Assembly (NCBI GenBank): GCA_016744875.1
Contig: JADGDL010000022.1
Coordinates: 1 to 34,602 of the forward strand
From: Sulfurovum sp.
Lineage (GTDB): Bacteria > Campylobacterota > Campylobacteria > Campylobacterales > Sulfurovaceae
Direction: 5' to 3'
DNA: 34,602 bases
Shown here: positions 1-5,842 of the stretch, one piece after another
How positions within the stretch are numbered: the first letter of the stretch is position 1
How the letters are laid out: each line of letters opens with the position of its first letter
The notes under the pieces: generated by a model
Told to the model about the DNA's origin: nothing
Databases searched by the model: none
Seen by the model: the letters and a program-made list of their open reading frames with translations, nothing else
Made by a program: the position numbers and the translations under genes

Positions 1-28
1 CTATATGGGGAAGTAGATGGTATTGTAT

Positions 29-166
29 GAACATATGTTCATATTTGTTTTTAAACTATCATAACTAAGTGAACACTTGTTCTTTTTTATATTAAAGTAA
101 AAATAACTAAAAGAACAAATGTTCATAAATATATTATTGTTACTATTGACATATGAACACTTGTTC
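29..166. promoter_or_regulatory. Array of four phased TetR-type operators
   Basis: Four copies of the palindrome GAACA-NN-TGTTC lie at 29-40, 71-82, 113-124 and 155-166. Their first bases are exactly 42 bp apart each time, close to four turns of B-DNA, so all four face the same side of the helix. The first copy extends to a perfect 16-bp palindrome (27-42) and the fourth to TGAACA-CT-TGTTCA. The 15 bp ending in the second and third copies are also alike (ATAACTAA at 61-68 and 103-110), which hints at tandem duplication of a 42-bp unit. The fourth copy sits inside the promoter spacer of the downstream TetR gene. That these are the binding sites of that regulator is inference. Confidence 0.85.
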
Positions 167-174
167 ACTATAAT
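146..174 (+). promoter_or_regulatory. Promoter of the tetR-family gene
   Basis: A perfect TTGACA at 146-151 and a perfect TATAAT at 169-174 are separated by 17 bp. The operator at 155-166 fills the spacer, so a repressor bound there would block RNA polymerase. This is the classical layout of an autorepressed TetR gene. The start codon at 193 follows an AGGAG ribosome site (183-187). It is the best sigma-70 promoter seen in the window. Confidence 0.88.
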
Positions 175-192
175 ATCACTAAAGGAGCTACT

Positions 193-846
193 ATGCACGA
201 TGAGAGCGTCACTACTCCCCTTTCAAAAGGGAGTAAAACAAAAGCAAAGATATTAAAAACATCTCTTAAACTTTTCTCTACCAAAGGATATAAGGCTACA
301 ACAGTACGAGACATAGCAGGTTCTATGGGAGTGAAGCAATCAGCCCTCTATAATCACTTTAAGAACAAGGATGAGATACTTGAGACACTGGTTTCAGAGT
401 TAACCTCCTCTGCCATAGTTACTTTATTTGATGGTAAAGAGTCAGAAGTGCTCATTAAACAGGGAAAGTCTCTGTTGATGAGTATTGCCACTACTTTTAA
501 GCTTATAGGCTTTGATGGGCAGAATGAGGCACTTTTAAAGCTTCTTATGCAGGAGATCTATAGAAATGAGCGTATAAGAGAGATATATAATGAACATTTC
601 TATCAGGAAAACGTTAAAAAGCTCTCAGGACTTCTATTTGGTATGATGCAAGCCGAGATGATCAAGTCTTCAGATCCTCTTTTATTGGCAAATGAGTTCT
701 TTTCTCCTCTATTTTTCTATCAAATGCAGGTTTCTCTGCTAAAATTAGATAAAAAATCAACTTCTTCGGTGGTTTCTATGTTTGAAAAACATGTAGATTT
801 CTTTTGGGATAATATAAAGATGTCAAAACAAGAGACCCTATTCTAG
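193..846 (+). CDS. TetR/AcrR family transcriptional regulator
   Basis: This 217-residue protein has the usual TetR size. Residues about 15-61 form the N-terminal three-helix HTH domain, with the typical run from SKTKAKILKTSLKLFSTKGY through TTVRDIA and the recognition helix around SALYNHFKNKDEIL. The remaining 150 residues are the divergent helical ligand-binding and dimerisation domain, so the effector cannot be named. The start is fixed by AGGAG at 183-187, six bases before the ATG. Four phased palindromic operators and a consensus promoter lie directly upstream, so autorepression is very likely. The methyltransferase and YjdF-like genes follow 60 bp downstream on the same strand and may be co-regulated. 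Operators reaching far left suggest that a divergent gene beyond the window edge is also controlled. Confidence 0.9.
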   Translation: MHDESVTTPLSKGSKTKAKILKTSLKLFSTKGYKATTVRDIAGSMGVKQSALYNHFKNKDEILETLVSELTSSAIVTLFDGKESEVLIKQGKSLLMSIATTFKLIGFDGQNEALLKLLMQEIYRNERIREIYNEHFYQENVKKLSGLLFGMMQAEMIKSSDPLLLANEFFSPLFFYQMQVSLLKLDKKSTSSVVSMFEKHVDFFWDNIKMSKQETLF

Positions 847-906
847 TAACATACTAAATAATATCAAATTATTATAGTTTCAAATTAATTAATATAAGGA
901 AATGGG

Positions 907-1518
907 ATGATTGAGAAAAAAGATCACTTTGAACATAGGTCAAAATCATGGGATATGAATTCTAAAAGGGTACAGAATGCAAAAGGCATAGCAGATTTAA
1001 TAGTAAAAAATATAGACTTAAAAGAGAATATGGAACTTATGGATTTTGGTGCAGGAACAGGACTTTTAAGCTATTGTGTTGCTCCTCATGTAGCCAAAAT
1101 AGTTGCTGTTGATAACTCCCCTTCTATGTTAATGGAGTTTAAAAACAAATGTGATGATTTTTCATGTGTTACTGAAGTGATAGAAAAAGATCTAAGTACT
1201 GAAACGATAAATAGAAAATTTGATGGTATCATCTCTTCTATGACCATACATCATTTAGAAGATCTAAGTACCCTATTTACTAAGTTTTATAATATGTTAG
1301 GAGATCATGGTTTTATAGCCCTGGCCGATCTTGATTTAGAAGATGGAAGCTTCCATAGTGACAATGCGGGTGTATTTCATTATGGTTTTGATAGAGAATT
1401 ACTGGAGAACATAGCATTTGAAGCCGGCTTTAAAGATATAAAATTTGATCTTGCAAGTACGATCAATAAACCCCATGGTGAATTTACAGTATTTTTAATG
1501 ACAGGAGTAAAAGCATGA
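907..1518 (+). CDS. Class I SAM-dependent methyltransferase
   Basis: The 203-residue protein is a small cytosolic Rossmann-fold methyltransferase of the Methyltransf_11/12 (UbiE-like) type. SAM-binding motif I is DFGAGTG (about residues 46-52), and the acidic end of strand beta2 is AVDNSP (about 68-73). Motif post-I is around EKDLS, and FDGIISSMTIHHLED is the usual strand-4 region with IHH before the substrate pocket. Nothing fixes the substrate. The ribosome site AAGGA lies at 896-900. The stop codon overlaps the start of the next gene by four bases (ATGA at 1515-1518), so the two genes are probably translationally coupled. The TetR gene is 60 bp upstream. A detoxification methyltransferase induced by the TetR ligand is one possibility, but this is inference. 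Confidence 0.85.
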   Translation: MIEKKDHFEHRSKSWDMNSKRVQNAKGIADLIVKNIDLKENMELMDFGAGTGLLSYCVAPHVAKIVAVDNSPSMLMEFKNKCDDFSCVTEVIEKDLSTETINRKFDGIISSMTIHHLEDLSTLFTKFYNMLGDHGFIALADLDLEDGSFHSDNAGVFHYGFDRELLENIAFEAGFKDIKFDLASTINKPHGEFTVFLMTGVKA

Positions 1519-2111
1519 AATACCTTTGGTTAGCAGTATTTTTTACAGTACTTGTTTGGTCTTCAATCAACCCTAAAGACCAGTTCACATGGTTTTTAGA
1601 GGTTGCTCCAGCTCTCATTGGTGTTCTGATATTGTTCTTTACACATAAAAAGTTCCCGCTCACTCCTCTACTTAATGTGCTTATTTTGATACATATGATC
1701 ATTCTTATGGTTGGAGGACATTACACTTACGCGGAAGTACCACTATTTGACTATATAGCAGAGGTATTTGACCATAGTAGAAATAATTACGATAAAGTAG
1801 GACATTTGGCACAAGGTTTCATCCCAGCAATACTTGCTAGAGAACTTTTATTACGTCATGAAGTAGTAAAAGCATCAAAAATATGGTTAAATTACATTAT
1901 CTTAAGTATCGTTCTTGCCTTTTCCGCCTTTTATGAGCTTATAGAATGGTGGGTAGCACTTGGAACAGGTGAAGATGCAGAAGCATTTTTGGGTACACAA
2001 GGCTATGTTTGGGATACCCAATCAGATATGATGTATGCTTTAATAGGCGGTATACTCGCACTCGTAATCCTCTCGAAGTACCACGATAAGCAACTTAAAC
2101 GGGTGCTGTAG
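1515..2111 (+). CDS. YjdF/DUF2238-family inner membrane protein
   Basis: This 198-residue integral membrane protein has about five or six hydrophobic segments (near residues 3-20, 29-45, 52-70, 88-105, 120-140 and 170-188). It carries the features I associate with the YjdF (DUF2238) family: YDKVGHLAQGFIPAILARE in the middle, then AFYELIEWW and GTQGYVWDTQSDM near the end. These conserved polar and acidic residues sit at membrane edges. The molecular function of the family is not established. The gene overlaps the methyltransferase by four bases. A short GTGC/GCAC repeat at the stop codon is too weak to call a terminator. Confidence 0.85.
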   Translation: MKYLWLAVFFTVLVWSSINPKDQFTWFLEVAPALIGVLILFFTHKKFPLTPLLNVLILIHMIILMVGGHYTYAEVPLFDYIAEVFDHSRNNYDKVGHLAQGFIPAILARELLLRHEVVKASKIWLNYIILSIVLAFSAFYELIEWWVALGTGEDAEAFLGTQGYVWDTQSDMMYALIGGILALVILSKYHDKQLKRVL

Positions 2112-2178
2112 CACTAGTCACATTGAGATACTTTTGTACACATAAAATTTAGCAAATAGTCATCACGAAGGGAAAAGA

Positions 2179-2544
2179 ATGTTTTTTGTAGATTACAAAC
2201 ATATTGAATTACTTGAGAATGATATTGCCATTAGTTGTAAGCGCGTAGACGGTAAAAAGATAAGTGCTGTCAAGAATTGGAAACCTACCAGCCCTTTTAG
2301 ACTCAAAGTGAAAGCTACAGTTGTTAAAAATGGGCAGCGTAAAATCAAGAAGCGTACCTTTTTATATGAAAATATCTATATGGTAGATGCACTCAAAGAA
2401 GCAGAAAAAGAACTTGATACCCTACTCGATGAGATCCATTCAGAGTTTAAAGCTCCTGTTCCTCAGAATGATGATAAAAATGAGAAGATGTCATTGGGTA
2501 AAGCGTTTATGCGTTCTTTGGATTTCAGAAATTGGAAGCAATAG
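2179..2544 (+). CDS. Hypothetical 121-aa basic protein
   Basis: I do not recognise this soluble, lysine-rich protein. AGGGA (2169-2173) precedes the ATG at good spacing, which supports translation. Residues about 38-62 (PFRLKVKATVVKNGQRKIKKRTFLYEN) look like a small antiparallel beta-sheet rich in Arg/Lys. An acidic helix follows (VDALKEAEKELDTLLDEI), then a charged linker and a short tail. A three-stranded sheet followed by a helix is the outline of the arm-type DNA-binding domain of some phage integrases, but no catalytic domain follows and the resemblance is only impressionistic. It stands alone, 68 bp after the YjdF-like gene, with a gene-poor island downstream. Confidence 0.65.
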   Translation: MFFVDYKHIELLENDIAISCKRVDGKKISAVKNWKPTSPFRLKVKATVVKNGQRKIKKRTFLYENIYMVDALKEAEKELDTLLDEIHSEFKAPVPQNDDKNEKMSLGKAFMRSLDFRNWKQ

Positions 2545-2600
2545 CAGAAAGTTTAGAGTTAAAAATCTATCAGCAGGTCAAACACTTTTATCACAACCAT

Positions 2601-2762
2601 TTAGCTATTATACTTTTTTAATTTTTCTATATACTGATGATATAATATTCTTTCTTCTTCATTTGTATTTGATGCTATTTTCTCAATGGTACTATCGTCA
2701 GTAGATTTATCATACCTACTCTTATCTGCAAGATTCTCTTCGTCAAGTGCTTTATTTCTCAC
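2601..2762 (-). CDS. Small hydrophilic protein, 53 aa, GTG start
   Basis: Read on the minus strand, a GTG at 2762-2760 opens a 53-codon frame ending with TAA at 2603-2601. AAAGGAG (2777-2771 on the minus strand) sits eight bases before the GTG, an excellent ribosome site. Further upstream lie TATAAT (2798-2793) and TTATCA (2821-2816) with a 17-bp spacer. The protein begins MRNKALDEENLADKSRYDKS, is rich in Asp, Glu, Lys and Asn, and ends in a probable amphipathic helix (NEEERILYHQYIEKLKKYNS). It has no Cys and no membrane segment. I recognise no family. It could be a small regulator or antitoxin-like protein, but nothing in the sequence proves that. Confidence 0.6.
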   Translation of the reverse strand: MRNKALDEENLADKSRYDKSTDDSTIEKIASNTNEEERILYHQYIEKLKKYNS

Positions 2763-2792
2763 TTGTATTTCTCCTTTATTATATATGCAAAA

Positions 2793-2821
2793 ATTATAAG
2801 ATAGTCTCAGGGAAGTGATAA
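2793..2821 (-). promoter_or_regulatory. Probable promoter of the 53-aa gene
   Basis: On the minus strand, TTATCA (2821-2816) and a perfect TATAAT (2798-2793) are separated by 17 bp. Transcription would begin near 2786, about 24 bases before the GTG start. Confidence 0.5.
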
Positions 2822-2866
2822 GAGCATATTCAGAAATATATTATTATTAAAATGACTAGCTGCTAA

Positions 2867-2884
2867 ATGTCATATTATTGACAT
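2867..2884. repeat. Interrupted palindrome ATGTCA-N6-TGACAT
   Basis: A perfect 6+6 bp inverted repeat with a 6-bp centre lies between the leftward 53-aa gene and the rightward hairpin/49-aa gene. Its size and central position fit an operator for a dimeric repressor, but no cognate regulator is evident. In such AT-rich DNA an arm this short could arise by chance. Confidence 0.3.
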
Positions 2885-2993
2885 ATCTGTATGATAAAAT
2901 TTCTGTTAGATGGGTACGAAGCTCATAGTACATCCTTTAAGAACCTTGTCCAAAAGTATTTTTTTAGAATTACAAAGCTATGGTATCCATCTA

Positions 2994-3085
2994 AGCTATT
3001 GATATGGCACGATAGGACAATGCTCTCCTTAGAGAACTACGATGTCTATAACCCTATATGCATCTATCGTGCCTTATGAATAGCT
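2994..3085. repeat. 22-bp imperfect inverted repeat (possible structured RNA)
   Basis: The arms at 2994-3015 and 3064-3085 are complementary at 20 of 22 positions, with single mismatches at 3001/3078 and 3005/3074. The core GGCACGATAG / CTATCGTGCC is perfect. The enclosed 48 nt hold a small CTCT/AGAG hairpin. As RNA this would be a long rod ending 22 bases before the ATG of the 49-aa gene. It lacks a terminal T-run, so it is not a standard terminator. Possible readings are a small RNA, a 5'-UTR regulatory element, or a short mobile-element relic. No target-site duplication is visible. Confidence 0.7.
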
Positions 3086-3107
3086 ATATTTTATATTGGA
3101 GAGACTG

Positions 3108-3257
3108 ATGGGAGAAATTAAAAAGTGTGAGAAGTGTGGTCAAGTTCATTACTCTAAAAGTCACAAGTGTGAGAAAAGAGGCAAGATAGATAGCAAATGG
3201 CTTGTAAGAGGTGATATTAAAGAACGTTCTATTGGAGATAAGTTTAGCTCTCAATAA
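3108..3257 (+). CDS. Putative zinc-ribbon mini-protein, 49 aa
   Basis: An ATG at 3108 opens 49 codons ending at TAA 3255-3257. The ribosome site GGAGAG (3098-3103) is well placed. The protein starts MGEIKKCEKCGQVHYSKSHK and continues with a second Cys-containing knuckle. C7-x2-C10 and H19-x-C21 (with H14 also available) could bind one zinc ion, as in tiny zinc-ribbon or zinc-finger proteins. The rest is basic (KRGKIDSKWLVRGDIKER), consistent with nucleic-acid binding. It lies just after the long inverted repeat at 2994-3085, which may be part of its leader. I know no named family for it. Confidence 0.6.
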   Translation: MGEIKKCEKCGQVHYSKSHKCEKRGKIDSKWLVRGDIKERSIGDKFSSQ

Positions 3258-3364
3258 AAAAGGGCATCTAGGCGGTTATAAAAGATAATAATAGTAGGTT
3301 GTCCCGTACAAGATATATAATAAATGCATATTAAGCACCTAAAGGTGGAGAAGTATATCTAAAC

Positions 3365-3472
3365 TTATTTGGGATTACACGCTTTTGATTCGAGATACTC
3401 ATCGTAAAAACTTATTCTGTCTCTATAAGCTTCAATGAGTAATTTTATTTTATCTTTATCATAATGCGACAT
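3365..3472 (-). pseudogene. Short minus-strand frame, possibly a gene remnant (35 aa)
   Basis: On the minus strand an ATG at 3472 opens 35 codons (MSHYDKDKIKLLIEAYRDRI, then SFYDEYLESKACNPK). The composition looks protein-like, with a charged amphipathic helix. There is no ribosome site at that ATG. The frame stays open upstream through the inverted repeat to a stop near 3555, which could mean a truncated gene whose start is lost. No family is recognised. It could equally be chance. Confidence 0.25.
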
Positions 3473-3500
3473 TAATGAGATATTTACAAGATATACTCCC

Positions 3501-3588
3501 GTTGAGTTTGGCAAACAACCTTGTCCAAAACAGGCGATAAGTCTCCCTTTAATGAATTAGTGCCAGAAAGACTGACGCCAAACTCAAC
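3501..3588. repeat. 12-bp perfect inverted repeat, 64 bp apart
   Basis: GTTGAGTTTGGC (3501-3512) and GCCAAACTCAAC (3577-3588) are exact reverse complements. The interior contains a nested AGTCT/AGACT pair (3540-3544 / 3569-3573). The ends match the degenerate GTTRRRY/RYYYAAC integron core sites, but in the wrong order for an attC site. No transposase is nearby. Confidence 0.6.
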
Positions 3589-3594
3589 TACTAT

Positions 3595-3616
3595 CTCAAT
3601 TCACACTCAATTCACA
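3595..3616 (+). repeat. Tandem direct repeat, 2 x 11 bp
   Basis: CTCAATTCACA occurs twice without a gap, at 3595-3605 and 3606-3616, about 45 bp before the start of the Gly-rich protein gene. It could be a paired protein-binding site or simple slippage. Confidence 0.6.
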
Positions 3617-3658
3617 TTCTTTTTTTATAATGAATAACAATACATTAAAGGATATCAT

Positions 3659-4084
3659 ATGAAAAACACATTATTGACATTAGGTACATTAGCACTTTTA
3701 GTATCCCCTTCCGTATATGCAGGAAACGGAAATGGTGGTGGAAAAAAACAGTATCAACACCAGTATAAAAAGCAGCATAAATATCAAGGTAGTAATAGCA
3801 GTACTCAAGGACAGAGAAATGGTCAAGGTCAAGGTAATATGTCTGGCAATGGACAAGGAGGTCAAGGTACCATGTCTGGGAGTGGTCAGGGTAAAGGTAA
3901 TATGTCAGGAAGTGGCCAGGGTAAAGGAAATATGTCTGGTAATGCTCAAGGTAATAGTAACAAAAGTGGAAGCGGCATGAAAAGTGGCAGTGGTGGAAAT
4001 AAAGGTGGAAACAGTTCAAGAAGTGGTGGCGGAGGAAATAAAGGTGGAAGCAAAGGTAGCGGAGGCGGTGGTAGTAAGAGATAA
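3659..4084 (+). CDS. Exported Gly/Ser/Asn/Gln-rich repeat protein
   Basis: The first 21 residues form a clear Sec signal peptide (basic MKN, hydrophobic core LLTLGTLALLVSP, cleavage after SVYA). The mature part of about 120 residues is low complexity: a Gln/Lys/Tyr-rich stretch (about 29-43), then decapeptide-like repeats with MSG at residues 61, 72, 82 and 92 and GQGKG units, then a Gly/Ser/Lys/Arg tail ending GGGGSKR. It has no Asp, Glu or Cys anywhere and is strongly basic. AAAGGA (3647-3652) precedes the ATG. Such a chain is probably disordered and would bind polyanions or matrix polymers; this is inference. No known family. The stop codon lies inside a hairpin. Confidence 0.75.
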   Translation: MKNTLLTLGTLALLVSPSVYAGNGNGGGKKQYQHQYKKQHKYQGSNSSTQGQRNGQGQGNMSGNGQGGQGTMSGSGQGKGNMSGSGQGKGNMSGNAQGNSNKSGSGMKSGSGGNKGGNSSRSGGGGNKGGSKGSGGGGSKR

Positions 4085-4097
4085 GTTATCTTATCTC
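4078..4097. terminator. Hairpin at the end of the Gly-rich protein gene
   Basis: GAGATAAG (4078-4085) and CTTATCTC (4090-4097) form an 8-bp stem with a TTAT loop that includes the stop codon. No T-run follows on either strand. It lies between two convergent genes, so it may end transcription from either side, but termination is not certain. Confidence 0.4.
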
Positions 4098-4134
4098 ACC
4101 CCAAATAAAATTGTATGATGAAAGACACTGAGTT

Positions 4135-4530
4135 TTATTGGGATATATTTCCATGATTAATAGTATATGTATCTTGTTGCATAGCCCCTTTTAGCCTATA
4201 CTGACAAACTGCTATCCAACCATCATCACCAGCTATTATTCTTTCACATCTCAACCACTCAAATGCATCAGCATCTGTAAATGTTTTAGCCCAATATTTT
4301 TTCAGTGCTGGTATAACAGATGATTTTTGACCAAACTTACTTTCAAGTTCTACACGCTTTTTATCTTGAGCTTTGAGAAGTGCATTTCTTTCTGCTTCCT
4401 GTTTAGAAACCAATGTATCGACTTGTGAACTACTTTCACCATGATATGTAGAGTCTGGCATCCATATAGGAGCTGTGATCCATAAAGCCAAAATTATTGA
4501 GATAAAGAGTATATATTTGAGAACTTTCAT
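4135..4530 (-). CDS. Hypothetical membrane-anchored or exported protein, 131 aa
   Basis: Residues 5-23 (KYILFISIILALWITAPIW) form one hydrophobic segment that could be a signal anchor. The remaining 105 residues would lie in the periplasm. A charged, probably coiled helix (about 40-72, SKQEAERNALLKAQDKKRVELESKFG) is followed by a compact domain with two cysteines (WLRCERI and WIAVCQYRLKG), which could form a disulfide. AGGA sits six bases before the ATG on the minus strand. It stands convergent to the Gly-rich protein gene and downstream of the methyltransferase at 4602-5525. I recognise no family. Confidence 0.65.
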   Translation of the reverse strand: MKVLKYILFISIILALWITAPIWMPDSTYHGESSSQVDTLVSKQEAERNALLKAQDKKRVELESKFGQKSSVIPALKKYWAKTFTDADAFEWLRCERIIAGDDGWIAVCQYRLKGAMQQDTYTINHGNISQ

Positions 4531-4601
4531 TTTAAATCCTAACTTAAGTTATTTCCCTAGACATAGTATGCCGAAAATTTAATAAAAAAATATATACTTG
4601 T

Positions 4602-5525
4602 CTATCCAATTTTAGTAGCCGTCAAAAACACATACTGTTTTCCTGTAATAGTCACCCGGTATTTCTTCTGTTGCAAGTATTTTTTACAAAACATGACATC
4701 ATTATAGAGAAGTGATTGTTCACTCATGGTATAGTTAGGTGCTTTTGCACCATAGATCATCTCACCCCCTACCCATCTTGAATTTGGGAAACCTAAGATA
4801 ATGGCAGCATCTTTTTCCAGATAGTCTTGGACTAAAGACATAAAAAAAGGTTTGAAGTTGATACTGGGGCTTTGGAGTGTGCCTATGCTGATGAGTAGAT
4901 CAAAGTAGCCTAGTTCTAAAGTATCTAATGCATTGATGTCATGTGCATGAAAAGTTACGTTCTCTTCTGTAAAAATATGCTTAGCATAATCAATGACACT
5001 GTTAGAGTGATCGATCCCAACAAACTCCATAGACACATATGTTTTAGGATCTAAACTATTTTTAATGACTTCAAACTCATCTCCTCTATTTATACCGAGG
5101 TTTAATACACGTCTTTTATTTACTAAACTTACATTATATAGAGCTTGTTCATAATAATAGAGAAAAGAAGGTTCTTCCATTTTATATATTTGTGAAAAAT
5201 GGGAATCTATACCGTATTTTTCTTTATTAGCTTTTGTATCAAGGTGAAAAGAGTCTTTTATCTCTAGTTTTTTGTATGTGATAGTAACAAATGGATAGAT
5301 ACTCTCTTTTGGTGTTAACATCTTACACATAAGTAATTCAGCCAGATCTATCCATGCTTTATAACCACGATAAATGTATGTTTTATCATCTATGACCAAA
5401 GTATGCCCGGCATACCCTTCACCTAGATCAGGATTTAACACATTAAAAGAAACAGATGTATGGTTTTTTAATGTATCTTTTATAATGGGAAATATCTCTT
5501 GCATACTGATAGAAGTAAATGTCAT
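4602..5525 (-). CDS. SAM-dependent methyltransferase with N-terminal extension
   Basis: The 307-residue protein has a class I methyltransferase domain in its second half. The glycine motif is VLNLGINRGDEFEVIK (about 141-156), the acidic beta2 residue lies in VGIDHSNSVIDYAK, beta3 is VTFHAHDIN and beta4 is FDLLISIGTLQSP. The N-terminal 130 residues have no domain I can name (NPDLGEGYAGHTLVIDDKTYIYRG looks like a beta-rich module). AAGGG lies six bases before the ATG on the minus strand. The substrate is unknown. It appears to be transcribed alone from an AT-rich leader containing a 12-bp inverted repeat. Confidence 0.8.
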   Translation of the reverse strand: MTFTSISMQEIFPIIKDTLKNHTSVSFNVLNPDLGEGYAGHTLVIDDKTYIYRGYKAWIDLAELLMCKMLTPKESIYPFVTITYKKLEIKDSFHLDTKANKEKYGIDSHFSQIYKMEEPSFLYYYEQALYNVSLVNKRRVLNLGINRGDEFEVIKNSLDPKTYVSMEFVGIDHSNSVIDYAKHIFTEENVTFHAHDINALDTLELGYFDLLISIGTLQSPSINFKPFFMSLVQDYLEKDAAIILGFPNSRWVGGEMIYGAKAPNYTMSEQSLLYNDVMFCKKYLQQKKYRVTITGKQYVFLTATKIG

Positions 5526-5842
5526 AGAGAACCCTTAATCTGTTGAATGAGATAATTTTAACATATTACTATACTAATTAGATGATATATTTTGAGAAAA
5601 TATCCTTCCTAATCTATTCTTATGATAGAAGATATCAAAATTATAAATGCGCTATTATACAAAAGGGAGACTAAAACACTTATATTAGGAAGGATTAATA
5701 TGATTATATCTTTGTAATGTGAACTAAGTATTAATTATTAAAATCTAAATTTATAATTTGAGTATTATTTCTGGATTTTAATTTAAAATGTATAGTTTTA
5801 CTTTATAATTCTATCTATAATTATACACCAAGGAATATACAC
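5526..5842. other. 317-bp divergent intergenic region
   Basis: This AT-rich stretch separates the leftward methyltransferase and the rightward membrane-protein gene. It contains a perfect 12-bp inverted repeat (5602-5613 / 5684-5695) and a TATAAT box at 5804-5809 for the rightward gene. A five-codon frame (5700-5717, MIISL) follows an unusually strong AGGAAGGA. No larger gene was found. Confidence 0.5.
5602..5695. repeat. 12-bp perfect inverted repeat, 70 bp apart
   Basis: ATCCTTCCTAAT (5602-5613) and ATTAGGAAGGAT (5684-5695) are exact reverse complements in the divergent region. Either arm contains a purine-rich AGGAAGGA that resembles a ribosome site on one strand. The arms could be two half-sites for a looping regulator or the stem of an RNA. 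Confidence 0.6.

Larger units (their letters stand above)
3258..3658. other. Gene-poor interval with repeats and a gene remnant
   Basis: About 400 bp lie between the zinc-ribbon ORF and the Gly-rich protein gene. They hold a 12-bp inverted repeat (3501-3512 / 3577-3588), an 11-bp tandem repeat (3595-3616) and a short minus-strand frame (3365-3472). No confident gene, terminator or RNA was seen. A small CACCT/AGGTG hairpin lies near 3340. Confidence 0.5.

Noticed and set aside
1..198. 65-codon minus-strand frame over the operator array
   Set aside because: It is low-complexity (Asn, Ser, Tyr, Cys) and runs through the palindromes and the consensus promoter. No ribosome site is seen.
2524..2621. 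Open stretch in a third frame after the 2179-2544 gene, hinting at a frameshifted C-terminus
   Set aside because: The alternative frame reads plausibly (KLEAIAESLELKIYQQVKHF), but its end overlaps the well-supported minus-strand 53-aa gene and no related protein is known to prove a frameshift.
2891..3079. 62-codon plus-strand frame
   Set aside because: There is no ribosome site, and it runs through the long inverted repeat. The hairpin explains the sequence better.
3501..3588. Integron attC site
   Set aside because: GTTRRRY lies at the left end and RYYYAAC at the right, the reverse of a true attC. No integrase or cassette array is present.
3717..3980. 87-codon overlapping frame inside the Gly-rich gene
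   Set aside because: It arises from the repeats read in another frame and lacks its own ribosome site and promoter.
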